The translations under genes were made by a program, and so were the position numbers. From Streptomyces davaonensis JCM 4913 (GTDB lineage Bacteria > Actinomycetota > Actinomycetes > Streptomycetales > Streptomycetaceae): a stretch of 64,000 bases of DNA. The stretch spans positions 8,350,326 through 8,414,325 of the forward strand of contig NC_020504.1 in the NCBI RefSeq assembly GCF_000349325.1, given 5' to 3'. The notes under the pieces were generated by a model. That model saw nothing but the letters and a program-made list of their open reading frames with translations, ran no database searches and was not told the origin of the DNA. Below are positions 18,224-26,451 of this stretch, in pieces (the stretch's first letter is position 1; every line of letters begins with the position of its first letter).

Positions 18224-18637
18224 ATGACCGAAGACCTCAGCAGCGGCCCGCGCGAGCAGGGCAGCCAGTGGTACGACAACGAGGCCGGGCCCCTCGTCCG
18301 CCCGTACGCCATGACGGGCGGACGCACCAAGCCGGGTCCCACCGGTGTCCGGTTCGATCTGATCGCGCTCGTCACGCTGGACGCGGGCGCGCCGGGCATC
18401 GACGACGACACCGCGCTCGGACCGGAACACCGTGCCCTGATCGAACTGTGCAGACCGGAGACCCAGTCGGTCGCGGAACTCGCCGCGGGCGCAGACCTGC
18501 CGGTCGGCGTCGTCCGGGTGCTCCTCGGTGATCTGCTCGAACTGGGCTGCGTCACCGTCAGCCGCCCGGTACCGCCCGCGCAGCTTCCTGACGAACGCAT
18601 TCTGCGCGAAGTGATCGAAGGATTGCGGGCGTTGTAG
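18224..18637 (+). CDS. DUF742 protein (CvnC-type)
   Basis: A 137-residue DUF742 protein. The family core RPYAMTGGRTKPG starts near residue 25, and a winged-helix-like C-terminal half follows (ETQSVAELAAGADLPVGVVRVLLGDLLELGCVTV), ending in the short motif ILREVIEGLRAL. It is the third conservon component and may bridge the GTPase to other factors. It lies 22 bases after the roadblock gene. Unusually, the GTPase gene does not overlap it but begins 171 bases later. Confidence 0.9.
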   Translation: MTEDLSSGPREQGSQWYDNEAGPLVRPYAMTGGRTKPGPTGVRFDLIALVTLDAGAPGIDDDTALGPEHRALIELCRPETQSVAELAAGADLPVGVVRVLLGDLLELGCVTVSRPVPPAQLPDERILREVIEGLRAL

Positions 18638-18808
18638 ATGACAGTTCAGAACCAGGCAAAAAGCGGTCGAACCCATCGGGAACAAGCCGGAGTTGTCATG
18701 ATGCTGACTTCGCACACACGCACTGAAACCGTACGCACACGTTCCGTGAGTATGCGGCGCATCCCCGTCCACGTCGACCGTTGCCGGCACTCCCGAGAGA
18801 AGTGATCG

Positions 18809-19414
18809 ATGGTCTCCGAGCACTCCGACGACCCGGGCGGCGACACGGCCGCTCTGGCGTTGAAGATCCTTGTCGCCGGTGGTTTCGGCGTGGGCAAGAC
18901 CACCCTGGTGGGCGCGGTCAGTGAGATCAGGCCGCTGCGCACCGAGGAACTGCTCAGTGAGGCGGGTCAGTGGGTGGACGACACCGACGGCGTGGACCAG
19001 AAGGTCACCACGACCGTGGCCATGGACTTCGGGCGGATCACCATCCGCTCCGGCCTCTCGCTCTATCTGTTCGGCACGCCCGGCCAGGACCGCTTCTGGT
19101 TCCTGTGGGACGAGCTCTCCCAAGGGGCCCTCGGTGCGGTCGTCCTCGCCGACACCCGGCGCCTGGAGGACTGCTTCCCCGCCGTGGACTACTTCGAGCA
19201 CCGGCACATCCCGTTCGTGGTGGCCGTCAACTGCTTCGCGGGCGCCCGCACTTACGGCGCCCGCGACGTCTCACGCGCCCTCGACCTCGACGAGGGAACG
19301 CCCGTGGTGCTCTGCGACGCCCGCGACCGCGACTCGGGAAAGGAAGTGCTCATCCGGCTCGTCGAGTACGCCGGGCGCATGCACACCGCCCGGCTTTTGG
19401 ACTCGGTGAGTTGA
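18809..19414 (+). CDS. Conservon small GTPase (CvnD-type)
   Basis: A 201-residue Ras-like GTPase. The P-loop is GGFGVGKTTL at about residues 28-37. Switch I is around TTVAMDFGRI. The G3 motif is GTPGQDRF. The usual NKxD G4 motif is replaced by VNCF, as expected for this family, which suggests altered base recognition. It is the output component of the conservon, probably membrane-associated through the kinase. The 171-base gap upstream separates it from the rest of the operon and may carry its own promoter. Confidence 0.9.
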   Translation: MVSEHSDDPGGDTAALALKILVAGGFGVGKTTLVGAVSEIRPLRTEELLSEAGQWVDDTDGVDQKVTTTVAMDFGRITIRSGLSLYLFGTPGQDRFWFLWDELSQGALGAVVLADTRRLEDCFPAVDYFEHRHIPFVVAVNCFAGARTYGARDVSRALDLDEGTPVVLCDARDRDSGKEVLIRLVEYAGRMHTARLLDSVS

Positions 19415-19556
19415 ACCGGCCTCAGACCACGTCCCGTGTCGGACATCTTCCGTGCCATGTCCCCAGGCTCCTTGCCCCGGGCCCGACTTGTCCGGAAGGC
19501 TGGCGAGCGGGCACTTCCTCGGCCAGGGGGAGACACGTCTTACGGGGAGACGGGAC

Positions 19557-19967
19557 ATGACGCAGAATCAGGGACTTGGCTGGCTGCTGGACGATCTGAC
19601 CGACCGGGTGGAGCATGTACGGCACGCGCTGATCCTGTCCAACGACGGGCTGGTGACGGGCGCGAGCACAGGACTGCGCCGGGAGGACGCGGAACACCTC
19701 GCCGCGGTCTCCTCCGGGCTGCACAGCCTCGCCAAAGGGTCCGGCCACCACTTCGGCGCGGGCAGAGTGCGCCAGACGATGGTCGAGTTCGACGACGCCG
19801 TCCTGTTCGTGACCGCCGCGGGCACCGGCAGCTGCCTGTGCGTCCTCAGCGGCGCGGAGGCCGACATCGGCCAGATCGCCTACGAGATGACCCTGCTCGT
19901 CAATCGGGTCGGCGAGCACCTCGCGGTGGACGCGCGCAAACCCGAGCGGGACATAACAGACCTCTGA
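19557..19967 (+). CDS. Second roadblock/LC7 protein, CvnB paralogue
   Basis: A 136-residue roadblock/LC7 protein closely similar to the one in the conservon just upstream: LGWLLDDLTDRVEHVRHALI, SNDGLVTGASTGLRREDAEH and VRQTMVEFDDAVLFV match the first copy nearly position by position. It follows the GTPase by 142 bases on the same strand. It is probably a tandem duplicate of the roadblock gene, giving the module two alternative GTPase partners. The surfaces differ most in the C-terminal tail, which is shorter and more charged here. Confidence 0.88.
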   Translation: MTQNQGLGWLLDDLTDRVEHVRHALILSNDGLVTGASTGLRREDAEHLAAVSSGLHSLAKGSGHHFGAGRVRQTMVEFDDAVLFVTAAGTGSCLCVLSGAEADIGQIAYEMTLLVNRVGEHLAVDARKPERDITDL

Positions 19968-19994
19968 CCTGCGTCTTTGAGCTTCCCCGTGGAG

Positions 19995-20003
19995 TTATCC
20001 ACA
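19995..20003 (+). promoter_or_regulatory. Consensus DnaA-box match
   Basis: TTATCCACA is an exact match to the 9-base DnaA-box consensus. It lies 87 bases upstream of the DUF6397 gene. A single site could be chance or a regulatory box; it is not an origin. Confidence 0.35.
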
Positions 20004-20089
20004 GGCTCCGCGCGACCTCCGCCGGATTGGCTACCGTTCTGTCACGGCGAACGCACACAGCGTGAGCATCCGACTCCACGGGGGAGACC

Positions 20090-21013
20090 ATGACAGGCGA
20101 CACCATCACCCCACCACGCGGCACCTCCTGCACGCCCGGCCACGCCGCCCGGGAACTGGGCCTGAAACGACGCGAGTTCGACCTCGCCGTCCACCTCGGA
20201 CACATCCGAACCGTGCCCGGCGAAGGAGGCGGCGGCCACCGCCGCGTCACCCGCCTGGAGATCGAGCGGGTCCGGGCCTCGAAGGGCTTCCCCGACACAC
20301 TGCTGGAACGCGTCCGGACCGTCGGCACCACCGAAGGCGCGGCCGTGATGGACGTGCCGCCCGGCCGCTTCACCCGCCTCGCCCGCCTGGGCCTGGTGGT
20401 GCCCGTGGCCTTTTACCTCAACCGCTACCGGGCCGTGGTCTGGATGTATCTGGCCGACGAGCTACGACAGTTCGCGTCCGACGAGAAGAACGCCCCGCTG
20501 CTGAAGGCGCGCACCCCCGAAGGACTGCGCGATCAGCTCGACGCCGGCCTGGACCTGCGCCCGCGCAACTGGCGCGGACGCCACCTCGGATTCCTGCTGC
20601 GCCAGACCGACGACCCGTGGCAGCAGGCCGGAGCCGTCGCCGCCTTCCTCGACCCCGTACAGATCGCCGAGCTCGTCCCCGACCCCTACGAACGCTCCCA
20701 CTTGAACCGCTTCAGGCCCGGACCGCCCGGGCACGGAGCGCCGGGCTCACCGGCCGCCCGCCGCTGCGAGCAGATCATGACGGCGGACGACGCGGACGAG
20801 ACCGCCTGGCTCCGGGCCGACCTCACACGCCTGATCGAGGAGGCACGCACGCACCGGCCCGCACCCCGCCCCACAGCGCACCCCTCCACCCGGGTGCACC
20901 TCGCCACGCCGGCACACCTCACGACCCCGCCGCCCGCAGCGTCGACGCCGGAATCCGGCGAACACCGGTCATCGCACCGTCTGTTCGGCTGGCTGCGCCG
21001 CAGAAGCGCCTGA
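20090..21013 (+). CDS. DUF6397 family protein
   Basis: A 307-residue protein resembling the Streptomyces DUF6397 family. The N-terminal third looks like a helix-turn-helix or winged helix (CTPGHAARELGLKRREFDLA, then RRVTRLEIERVRAS). A mid-section helical part (LRDQLDAGLDLRPRNWRGRH, then LGFLLRQTDDPWQQAGAVAAF) follows, with a Pro/Thr-rich low-complexity tail from about residue 255. No catalytic motif is seen. A nucleic-acid-binding role is plausible from the N-terminus but unproven. The stop is one base from the convergent tesB stop. Confidence 0.75.
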   Translation: MTGDTITPPRGTSCTPGHAARELGLKRREFDLAVHLGHIRTVPGEGGGGHRRVTRLEIERVRASKGFPDTLLERVRTVGTTEGAAVMDVPPGRFTRLARLGLVVPVAFYLNRYRAVVWMYLADELRQFASDEKNAPLLKARTPEGLRDQLDAGLDLRPRNWRGRHLGFLLRQTDDPWQQAGAVAAFLDPVQIAELVPDPYERSHLNRFRPGPPGHGAPGSPAARRCEQIMTADDADETAWLRADLTRLIEEARTHRPAPRPTAHPSTRVHLATPAHLTTPPPAASTPESGEHRSSHRLFGWLRRRSA

Positions 21014-21014
21014 G

Positions 21015-21884
21015 CTACAGCGCCCGGAACAGCCCCTCCTGGACGACGGACACCAGCAGCCGTCCCTGGAGGTCGTAGATCCGGCCGCGGGCCAGACCGC
21101 GCCCACCCGTGGCGATCGGCGACTCCTGGTCGTACAGGAACCACTCGTCCGCGCGGAACGGCCGGTGGAACCACATCGCGTGGTCCAGCGAGGCCATGTC
21201 GAAGCCCCGCGGACCCCACAAGGGCTCGACCGGGATGCGCACGGCGTCCAGGAGGGTCATGTCGCTGGCGTAGGTCAGCGCGCAGGTGTGCACCCACGGG
21301 TCGTCACCGAGCGGCCCGACCGCGCGCATCCACACCGCGCTGCGCGGCTCGGCGTCCTTGACCTCGGCGGGCGTCCAGCGCAGCCGGTCCACATAGCGGA
21401 TGTCGAAGGGCTGGCGGCGCGCCATCCGCTCCAACTGCTCCGGCAGCGCGCCCAGATGCTCCCGGATCTCGTCGGTGACCGTCGGCAGCGACTCCGGGTC
21501 CGGCACCTCGCGGGCGGGCGGCAGCTGGTGCTCGAAGCTCCCTTGCTCAGGCTTGTGAAAGGAGGCGGTGAGATTGAAGATCGTGCGGCCCTGCTGTACC
21601 GCGGTGACCCGGCGGGTCGTGAATGACCGCCCGTCCCGCACCCGTTCGACCTGGTACACGATCGGCACGCCCGGCCGGCCCGGGCGCAGGAAGTACGCGT
21701 GCAGCGAGTGCACCGGGCGCTCGCCGTCCGTGGTGCGGCCCGCGGCGACCAGGGCCTGGCCGGCCACCTGGCCGCCGAAGACCCGCTGGAGGGACTCCTG
21801 CGGGCTGCGCCCGCGGAAGATGTTGACCTCGATCTGCTCCAGGTCGAGCAGATCGACGAGCCTCTCGGCCGGATTCGTCGTCAT
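21015..21884 (-). CDS. tesB: Acyl-CoA thioesterase II
   Basis: A 289-residue double-hotdog thioesterase that hydrolyses medium- to long-chain acyl-CoA to free acid and CoA. The N-terminal hotdog includes RVFGGQVAGQALVAA and SLHAYFLRPGRP. The C-terminal hotdog includes SLDHAMWFHRPFRADEWFLY and the catalytic-end segment RGLARGRIYDLQGRLLVSVVQEG. The length is typical. It lies 19 bases downstream of the Ski2-like helicase and is probably co-transcribed with it. Confidence 0.93.
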   Translation of the reverse strand: MTTNPAERLVDLLDLEQIEVNIFRGRSPQESLQRVFGGQVAGQALVAAGRTTDGERPVHSLHAYFLRPGRPGVPIVYQVERVRDGRSFTTRRVTAVQQGRTIFNLTASFHKPEQGSFEHQLPPAREVPDPESLPTVTDEIREHLGALPEQLERMARRQPFDIRYVDRLRWTPAEVKDAEPRSAVWMRAVGPLGDDPWVHTCALTYASDMTLLDAVRIPVEPLWGPRGFDMASLDHAMWFHRPFRADEWFLYDQESPIATGGRGLARGRIYDLQGRLLVSVVQEGLFRAL

Positions 21885-21903
21885 GGGTGGGATTCTCCTG
21901 TGC

Positions 21904-24417
21904 TCACAGCTGGCCGACGTCGGTGACCCGGACGACCGCGCGGCTCTCCGCGTCGGAGGCGGCGAGGTCGATCTCCGCGCTGATGCCCCAGTCGTGGTCG
22001 CCGTTGGGGTCGTCGAAGATCTGCCGGACCCGCCACAGCCGGTTCGCCGGCTCCTCCTCGATCACCAGCAGCTTCGGGCCGCGGGCGTTGGGGCCGGTGC
22101 CGAGGTCGTCGTACTCGTCCCAGTACTTGTCCATGGCCTCGCCCCAGGCGTCCGCGTCCCAGCCGGCGTCGGCGTCCATCTCGCCCAGCTCCTCGACCTG
22201 GTCGAGGGCGGCGAGCTCGACCCGGCGGAAGAGGGCGTTGCGGACCAGGACGCGGAAGGCGCGCGCGTTGGTGGTGACCGGCTTGACCTCGTCGGCCTTC
22301 TCCTGGGCCTCCTCGGCGGTCATCTCCTCCGGATTGGCGAGCTGCTCCCACTCGTCCAGCAGGCTGGAGTCGACCTGGCGGACCATCTCGCCCAGCCACT
22401 CGATCAGATCCTGGAGGTCCTCGGACTTCAGATCGTCCGGGATGTTGTGGTCCAGCGTCTTGTAGGCACTGGCCAGGTAGCGCAGCACGATGCCCTCGGT
22501 GCGGGCCAGCTCGTAGAACGACACCAACTCCGTGAAGGACATCGCCCGCTCGTACATGTCCCGGATGACCGACTTCGGCGACAGCGGATGGTCGCCGACC
22601 CAGGGGTGGCTCTTGCGGTAGGTGTTGTACGCGCCGAAGAGCAGCTCCTCCAGCGGCTTGGGCCAGGAGATGTCCTGGAGGCGCTCCATGCGCTCCTCGT
22701 ACTCCACCCCGTCCGCCTTCATCGCGGCGACGGCCTCGCCCTTGGCCTTGTTCAGCTGCGCGACGAGGATCTGCCGCGGATCGTCCAGCGTGGACTCCAC
22801 GACGGACACCATGTCCAGCGCGTAGGACGGCGACTCCGGGTCCAGCAGCTCGAACGCGGCCAGCGCGAAGGTGGACAGCGGCTGGTTGAGGGCGAAGTCC
22901 TGCTGGAGGTCGACCGTGAGCCGGACGATACGGCCCTCGGCGTCCGGCTCGTCGAGCTTCTCGACGATGCCGCCGTCCAGCAGCGAGCGGTAGATGGCGA
23001 TGGCACGCCGGATGTGCCGCAACTGCTGCTTGCGCGGCTCGTGGTTGTCCTCCAGCAGATGCCGCATCGCCTCGAAGGCGTTCCCGGGCCGGGCGATCAC
23101 CGACAGCAGCATGGTGTGCGTGACCCGGAAACGGGACGTCAGCGGCTCCGGCTCGGAGGCGATGAGCTTCTCGAAGGTGTTCTCCGTCCACCCGACGAAG
23201 CCCTCGGGTGCCTTCTTGCGGACGACCTTGCGCCGCTTCTTCGGGTCGTCGCCCGCCTTGGCGAGCGCCTTCTCGTTCTCGATGACGTGCTCGGGCCCCT
23301 GCGCGACGACGAAGCCCGCCGTGTCGAAGCCCGCCCGGCCGGCCCGGCCCGCGATCTGGTGGAACTCACGGGCCCGCAGCGTGCGCACACGGTTGCCGTC
23401 GTACTTGGTCAGCGCCGTGAACAGCACCGTGCGGATGGGCACGTTGACACCCACGCCCAGGGTGTCCGTGCCGCAGATGACCTTCAGCAGACCGGCCTGC
23501 GCGAGCTTCTCCACCAGACGGCGGTACTTGGGCAGCATGCCCGCGTGATGGACGCCGATGCCGTGCCGCACGTAGCGGGAGAGATTGCGGCCGAACTTGG
23601 TGGTGAAACGGAAGTTGCCGATCAGCTCGGCGATCTGGTCCTTCTCCTCGCGCGAGCACATGTTGATGCTCATCAGCGCCTGCGCCCGCTCCACGGCCTG
23701 CGCCTGCGTGAAGTGCACGATGTACACCGGCGCCTGCTTGGTCTCCAGCAGCTCGGTCAGCGTCTCGGTGAGCGGCGTGAGGCGGTACTCGTAGGAGAGC
23801 GGCACCGGGCGGGTCGCCGAGCGGACCACGGCCGTCGGGCGGCCGGTGCGCCGGGTGAGGTCCTGCTCGAACATCGAGACGTCGCCGAGCGTCGCCGACA
23901 TCAGCACGAACTGCGCCTGGGGCAGTTCGAGGATCGGGATCTGCCAGGCCCAGCCGCGGTCCCCCTCCGCGTAGAAGTGGAACTCGTCCATGACGACCTG
24001 GCCGACGTCGGCGTGCTTGCCGTCGCGCAGCGCGATCGAGGCGAGGACCTCGGCGGTGCAGCAGATGACGGGGGCGTCGGCGTTGACGGACGCGTCGCCG
24101 GTGAGCATGCCGACGTTCTCGGTGCCGAACAGCTTGCACAGTTCGAAGAACTTCTCCGACACCAGCGCCTTGATCGGGGCGGTGTAGAAGGTGACCTCGT
24201 CACGGGCGAGCGCGGCGAAGTGGGCACCCGCCGCGATCATGCTCTTGCCGGACCCGGTGGGCGTCGACACGATCACGTTCGCGCCGGACACCACCTCGAT
24301 CAGCGCCTCCTCCTGGTGGGGGTAGAGAGTCAGACCGCGCTCCTGGGCCCACGACTCGAAGGCTTCGTAGAGGGCGTCGGGGTCGGCGGTCGGCGGCAGC
24401 TGATCGATGAGGGTCAC
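21904..24417 (-). CDS. Ski2-like DEAD/DEAH-box helicase with DUF3516
   Basis: An 837-residue superfamily 2 helicase. Motif I is STPTGSGKSM (about residues 54-63), motif II DEFH in VVMDEFHFYAEGDRGW, and motif III SATL. The second lobe has HHAGMLPKYRRLVEKLAQ, then GTDTLGVGVN, and motif VI QIAGRAGRAG. The C-terminal half (about 430-837) is the DUF3516 region, largely helical and acidic. This places it with Ski2/HelY-type RNA helicases, probably acting in RNA turnover or remodelling. It is the first gene of a two-gene unit with tesB. Confidence 0.88.
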   Translation of the reverse strand: MTLIDQLPPTADPDALYEAFESWAQERGLTLYPHQEEALIEVVSGANVIVSTPTGSGKSMIAAGAHFAALARDEVTFYTAPIKALVSEKFFELCKLFGTENVGMLTGDASVNADAPVICCTAEVLASIALRDGKHADVGQVVMDEFHFYAEGDRGWAWQIPILELPQAQFVLMSATLGDVSMFEQDLTRRTGRPTAVVRSATRPVPLSYEYRLTPLTETLTELLETKQAPVYIVHFTQAQAVERAQALMSINMCSREEKDQIAELIGNFRFTTKFGRNLSRYVRHGIGVHHAGMLPKYRRLVEKLAQAGLLKVICGTDTLGVGVNVPIRTVLFTALTKYDGNRVRTLRAREFHQIAGRAGRAGFDTAGFVVAQGPEHVIENEKALAKAGDDPKKRRKVVRKKAPEGFVGWTENTFEKLIASEPEPLTSRFRVTHTMLLSVIARPGNAFEAMRHLLEDNHEPRKQQLRHIRRAIAIYRSLLDGGIVEKLDEPDAEGRIVRLTVDLQQDFALNQPLSTFALAAFELLDPESPSYALDMVSVVESTLDDPRQILVAQLNKAKGEAVAAMKADGVEYEERMERLQDISWPKPLEELLFGAYNTYRKSHPWVGDHPLSPKSVIRDMYERAMSFTELVSFYELARTEGIVLRYLASAYKTLDHNIPDDLKSEDLQDLIEWLGEMVRQVDSSLLDEWEQLANPEEMTAEEAQEKADEVKPVTTNARAFRVLVRNALFRRVELAALDQVEELGEMDADAGWDADAWGEAMDKYWDEYDDLGTGPNARGPKLLVIEEEPANRLWRVRQIFDDPNGDHDWGISAEIDLAASDAESRAVVRVTDVGQL

Positions 24418-24562
24418 CCACCCATCTTGCCTGCCGACCGGCCTGACAGGGGAATCGGCTGCCGGTCCGAAGATCGCGAACGCTACGCTGTGTCGCCGAC
24501 GACACGTCAGCGCACACCGTCAACTGGACAGCGGCACACGAGGAATAGGGCGGGCAACGGCC

Positions 24563-25357
24563 ATGATGGGACCAGCACACTCACTGTCGGGCGCCGCGGC
24601 CTGGCTCGGCGTCGGGGCGGCGGCAGCGGCGGCCGGACGCCCGATGCCCTGGCCCGTCGTCCTGGTCGGCGCGCTGATCTGCGCCGGAGCGGCACTCGCC
24701 CCGGACCTCGACCACAAGGCCGCCACCATCTCCCGCGCCTTCGGACCACTCTCGCGCTGGCTGTGCGAGATCGTCGACAAGCTCTCCTACGCCGTCTACA
24801 AGGCCACCAAGAAGCAGGGCGACCCGCGCCGCTCCGGCGGTCACCGAACCCTCACGCACACCTGGCTGTGGGCCGTCCTGATCGGGGCGGGCGCCTCGGT
24901 ACTGGCGATCACCGGGGGCCGCTGGGCCGTGCTGGGCATCCTCTTCGCGCACATGGTGCTGGCCATCGAGGGCCTGCTGTGGCGGGCGGCGCGCGGGTCC
25001 AGCAGCGACATCCTGGTCTGGCTGCTGGCCGCGACCAGCGCCTGGATCCTGGCCGGGGTGCTGGACAAGCCGGGCAACGGCGCGGACTGGCTGTTCACGG
25101 CGCCGGGCCAGGAGTACCTGTGGCTGGGGCTGCCGATCGTGCTGGGCGCGCTGGTGCACGACATCGGGGACTCGCTGACGGTGTCGGGCTGCCCGATCCT
25201 GTGGCCCATCCCGGTGGGCCGCAAGCGCTGGTACCCGATCGGTCCGCCGAAGGCCCTGCGGTTCCGGGCCGGCAGCTGGGTGGAGCTGAAGGTGCTCATG
25301 CCGGTGTTCATGCTGCTCGGCGGAGTGGGCTGCGCGGCGGCGCTCAACGTCATCTGA
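24563..25357 (+). CDS. YdjM/DUF457-type metal-dependent membrane hydrolase
   Basis: A 264-residue protein with about five hydrophobic segments and the family's metal-site motifs: an early His (GPAHSLSG), PDLDHKAATI and GGHRTLTHTWLW. The family includes E. coli YdjM, an LexA-regulated inner-membrane protein, and is annotated as metal-dependent hydrolase; the substrate is unknown. The start is one of two consecutive ATGs (24563 or 24566). It is divergent from the helicase gene across 145 bases. Confidence 0.82.
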   Translation: MMGPAHSLSGAAAWLGVGAAAAAAGRPMPWPVVLVGALICAGAALAPDLDHKAATISRAFGPLSRWLCEIVDKLSYAVYKATKKQGDPRRSGGHRTLTHTWLWAVLIGAGASVLAITGGRWAVLGILFAHMVLAIEGLLWRAARGSSSDILVWLLAATSAWILAGVLDKPGNGADWLFTAPGQEYLWLGLPIVLGALVHDIGDSLTVSGCPILWPIPVGRKRWYPIGPPKALRFRAGSWVELKVLMPVFMLLGGVGCAAALNVI

Positions 25358-25407
25358 GCGGCAGCGGCAGCGGCTGCGTCGGCGCCAGCGGCGCGACCGG
25401 GGTCCGG

Positions 25408-25668
25408 TCAGGTCCCCTCGGCGTCCGCCCCGCCGTAACGGCGCTCGAAGCGGGCGACGCGGCCTTCCGAGTCCACCGTGCGGGCCTTGCCGGTGTAGAA
25501 GGGGTGGCTCTCGGAGGAGATCTCCACGTCCACCACCGGGTACGTCTCGCCGTCGTCCCACTCGATGGTCTCGCCGCTGGTCGCGGTGGACCGGGTGAGG
25601 AAGGCGTACCCGGCGGCGCGGTCCCGGAAGACGACCGCGCGGTAGTCGGGGTGCTTGTCCTGCTGCAT
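25408..25668 (-). CDS. rpmE2: Type B 50S ribosomal protein L31
   Basis: An 86-residue L31 with the family N-terminus [10 protein letters not shown] and the core [21 protein letters not shown]. It has no cysteines, so it is the zinc-free paralogue that normally replaces zinc-containing L31 under zinc limitation under Zur control. I could not find a Zur-like palindrome immediately upstream. Instead the gene follows the DUF5709 gene by 33 bases and may be read through from it. Confidence 0.92.
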   Translation of the reverse strand: MQQDKHPDYRAVVFRDRAAGYAFLTRSTATSGETIEWDDGETYPVVDVEISSESHPFYTGKARTVDSEGRVARFERRYGGADAEGT

Positions 25669-25701
25669 CAGGGCTCCTCGGGGGCAGGTGCGGGGGCGGT
25701 C

Positions 25702-26172
25702 TCAGCCGGACAGGGCGTCCTCGTCGACGATGTGCATGGCGGCCTCCTCGGCCGAGGCCGCGGCACCGTCGATCCCGACGTCCGTGGCGACCAGCGCACT
25801 CTCCTCGTCCTCGTGCGCGCCCTCGTCGGGGGCGACGAGCCGGCCGGAGCGCGCGGCGCCGACCTCGTTGTCCAGGAGCTCGCCGTCGGTGCCCTCGCAG
25901 TCGCCGAGACCGTCGCCGTCGGGGGTGGCGAGATCCGGCAGCTCCTCGGCGAGCCGCTGGTCCAGCGTCTCGCCCTCATGGCGCTCCGCCGCCGTCACAC
26001 CGGAGCGCTCCACCGCCCACGGACGGTCGGGCGGGGACCAGCCGCGATCGAGGGGGTCGCCGACGCCGTCGTTGTCCAGCGTGTCCTCGGCGTCGAGCAG
26101 CCCCGCGTCGTCCTGGACCTCGGACGCGTCGGGCTGGTAGACGTCGTCCCCCCATCCGTCGGCGTTGTTCAC
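25702..26172 (-). CDS. DUF5709 family acidic protein
   Basis: A 156-residue, strongly acidic cytosolic protein of the DUF5709 family. It has Asp-rich segments (DDVYQPDASEVQDDAGLLDA and TLDNDGVGDPLDRGWSPPDRP) and a C-terminus with EEAAMHIVDED. The function is unknown. The GTG at 26172 is the start: GGAGG lies 7 bases upstream, and the reading frame above it has unrelated Arg/Ala-rich composition. It may form a transcription unit with the type B L31 gene that follows. Confidence 0.8.
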   Translation of the reverse strand: MNNADGWGDDVYQPDASEVQDDAGLLDAEDTLDNDGVGDPLDRGWSPPDRPWAVERSGVTAAERHEGETLDQRLAEELPDLATPDGDGLGDCEGTDGELLDNEVGAARSGRLVAPDEGAHEDEESALVATDVGIDGAAASAEEAAMHIVDEDALSG

Positions 26173-26451
26173 GGGTACCTCCAGGTGCTGGGGACGGGCC
26201 CGTCGACACCACGATCGACGACAGGCCGGCGCGCGGGGCACAGGCTGCGCCCGACACGTACCGCAGGCTTCCCGGGCGCTCCCCGAACCGGTGCCGCTAT
26301 CCAGCCTTCCACCCCTTTTCCCACCCGCGCAACGCCACGGGCCCGGTGCGGGGGCGGCGACGGGCGAACGCGCCTGCCCGGAGGCCACCAGGGGCGCCCC
26401 GAGCCACGCCCGATCACCCCTGGTACCCCCAGTACCCCCGGCCGCCACACC

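Noticed and set aside
18637..18698. Inverted GATGACA/TGTCAT in the DUF742-GTPase gap as an operator
   Set aside because: The arms are 6-7 bases and about 50 bases apart, too weak to support.
19995..20003. DnaA box as part of a replication origin
   Set aside because: Only one box is present, with no cluster, AT-rich region or dnaA/dnaN genes.
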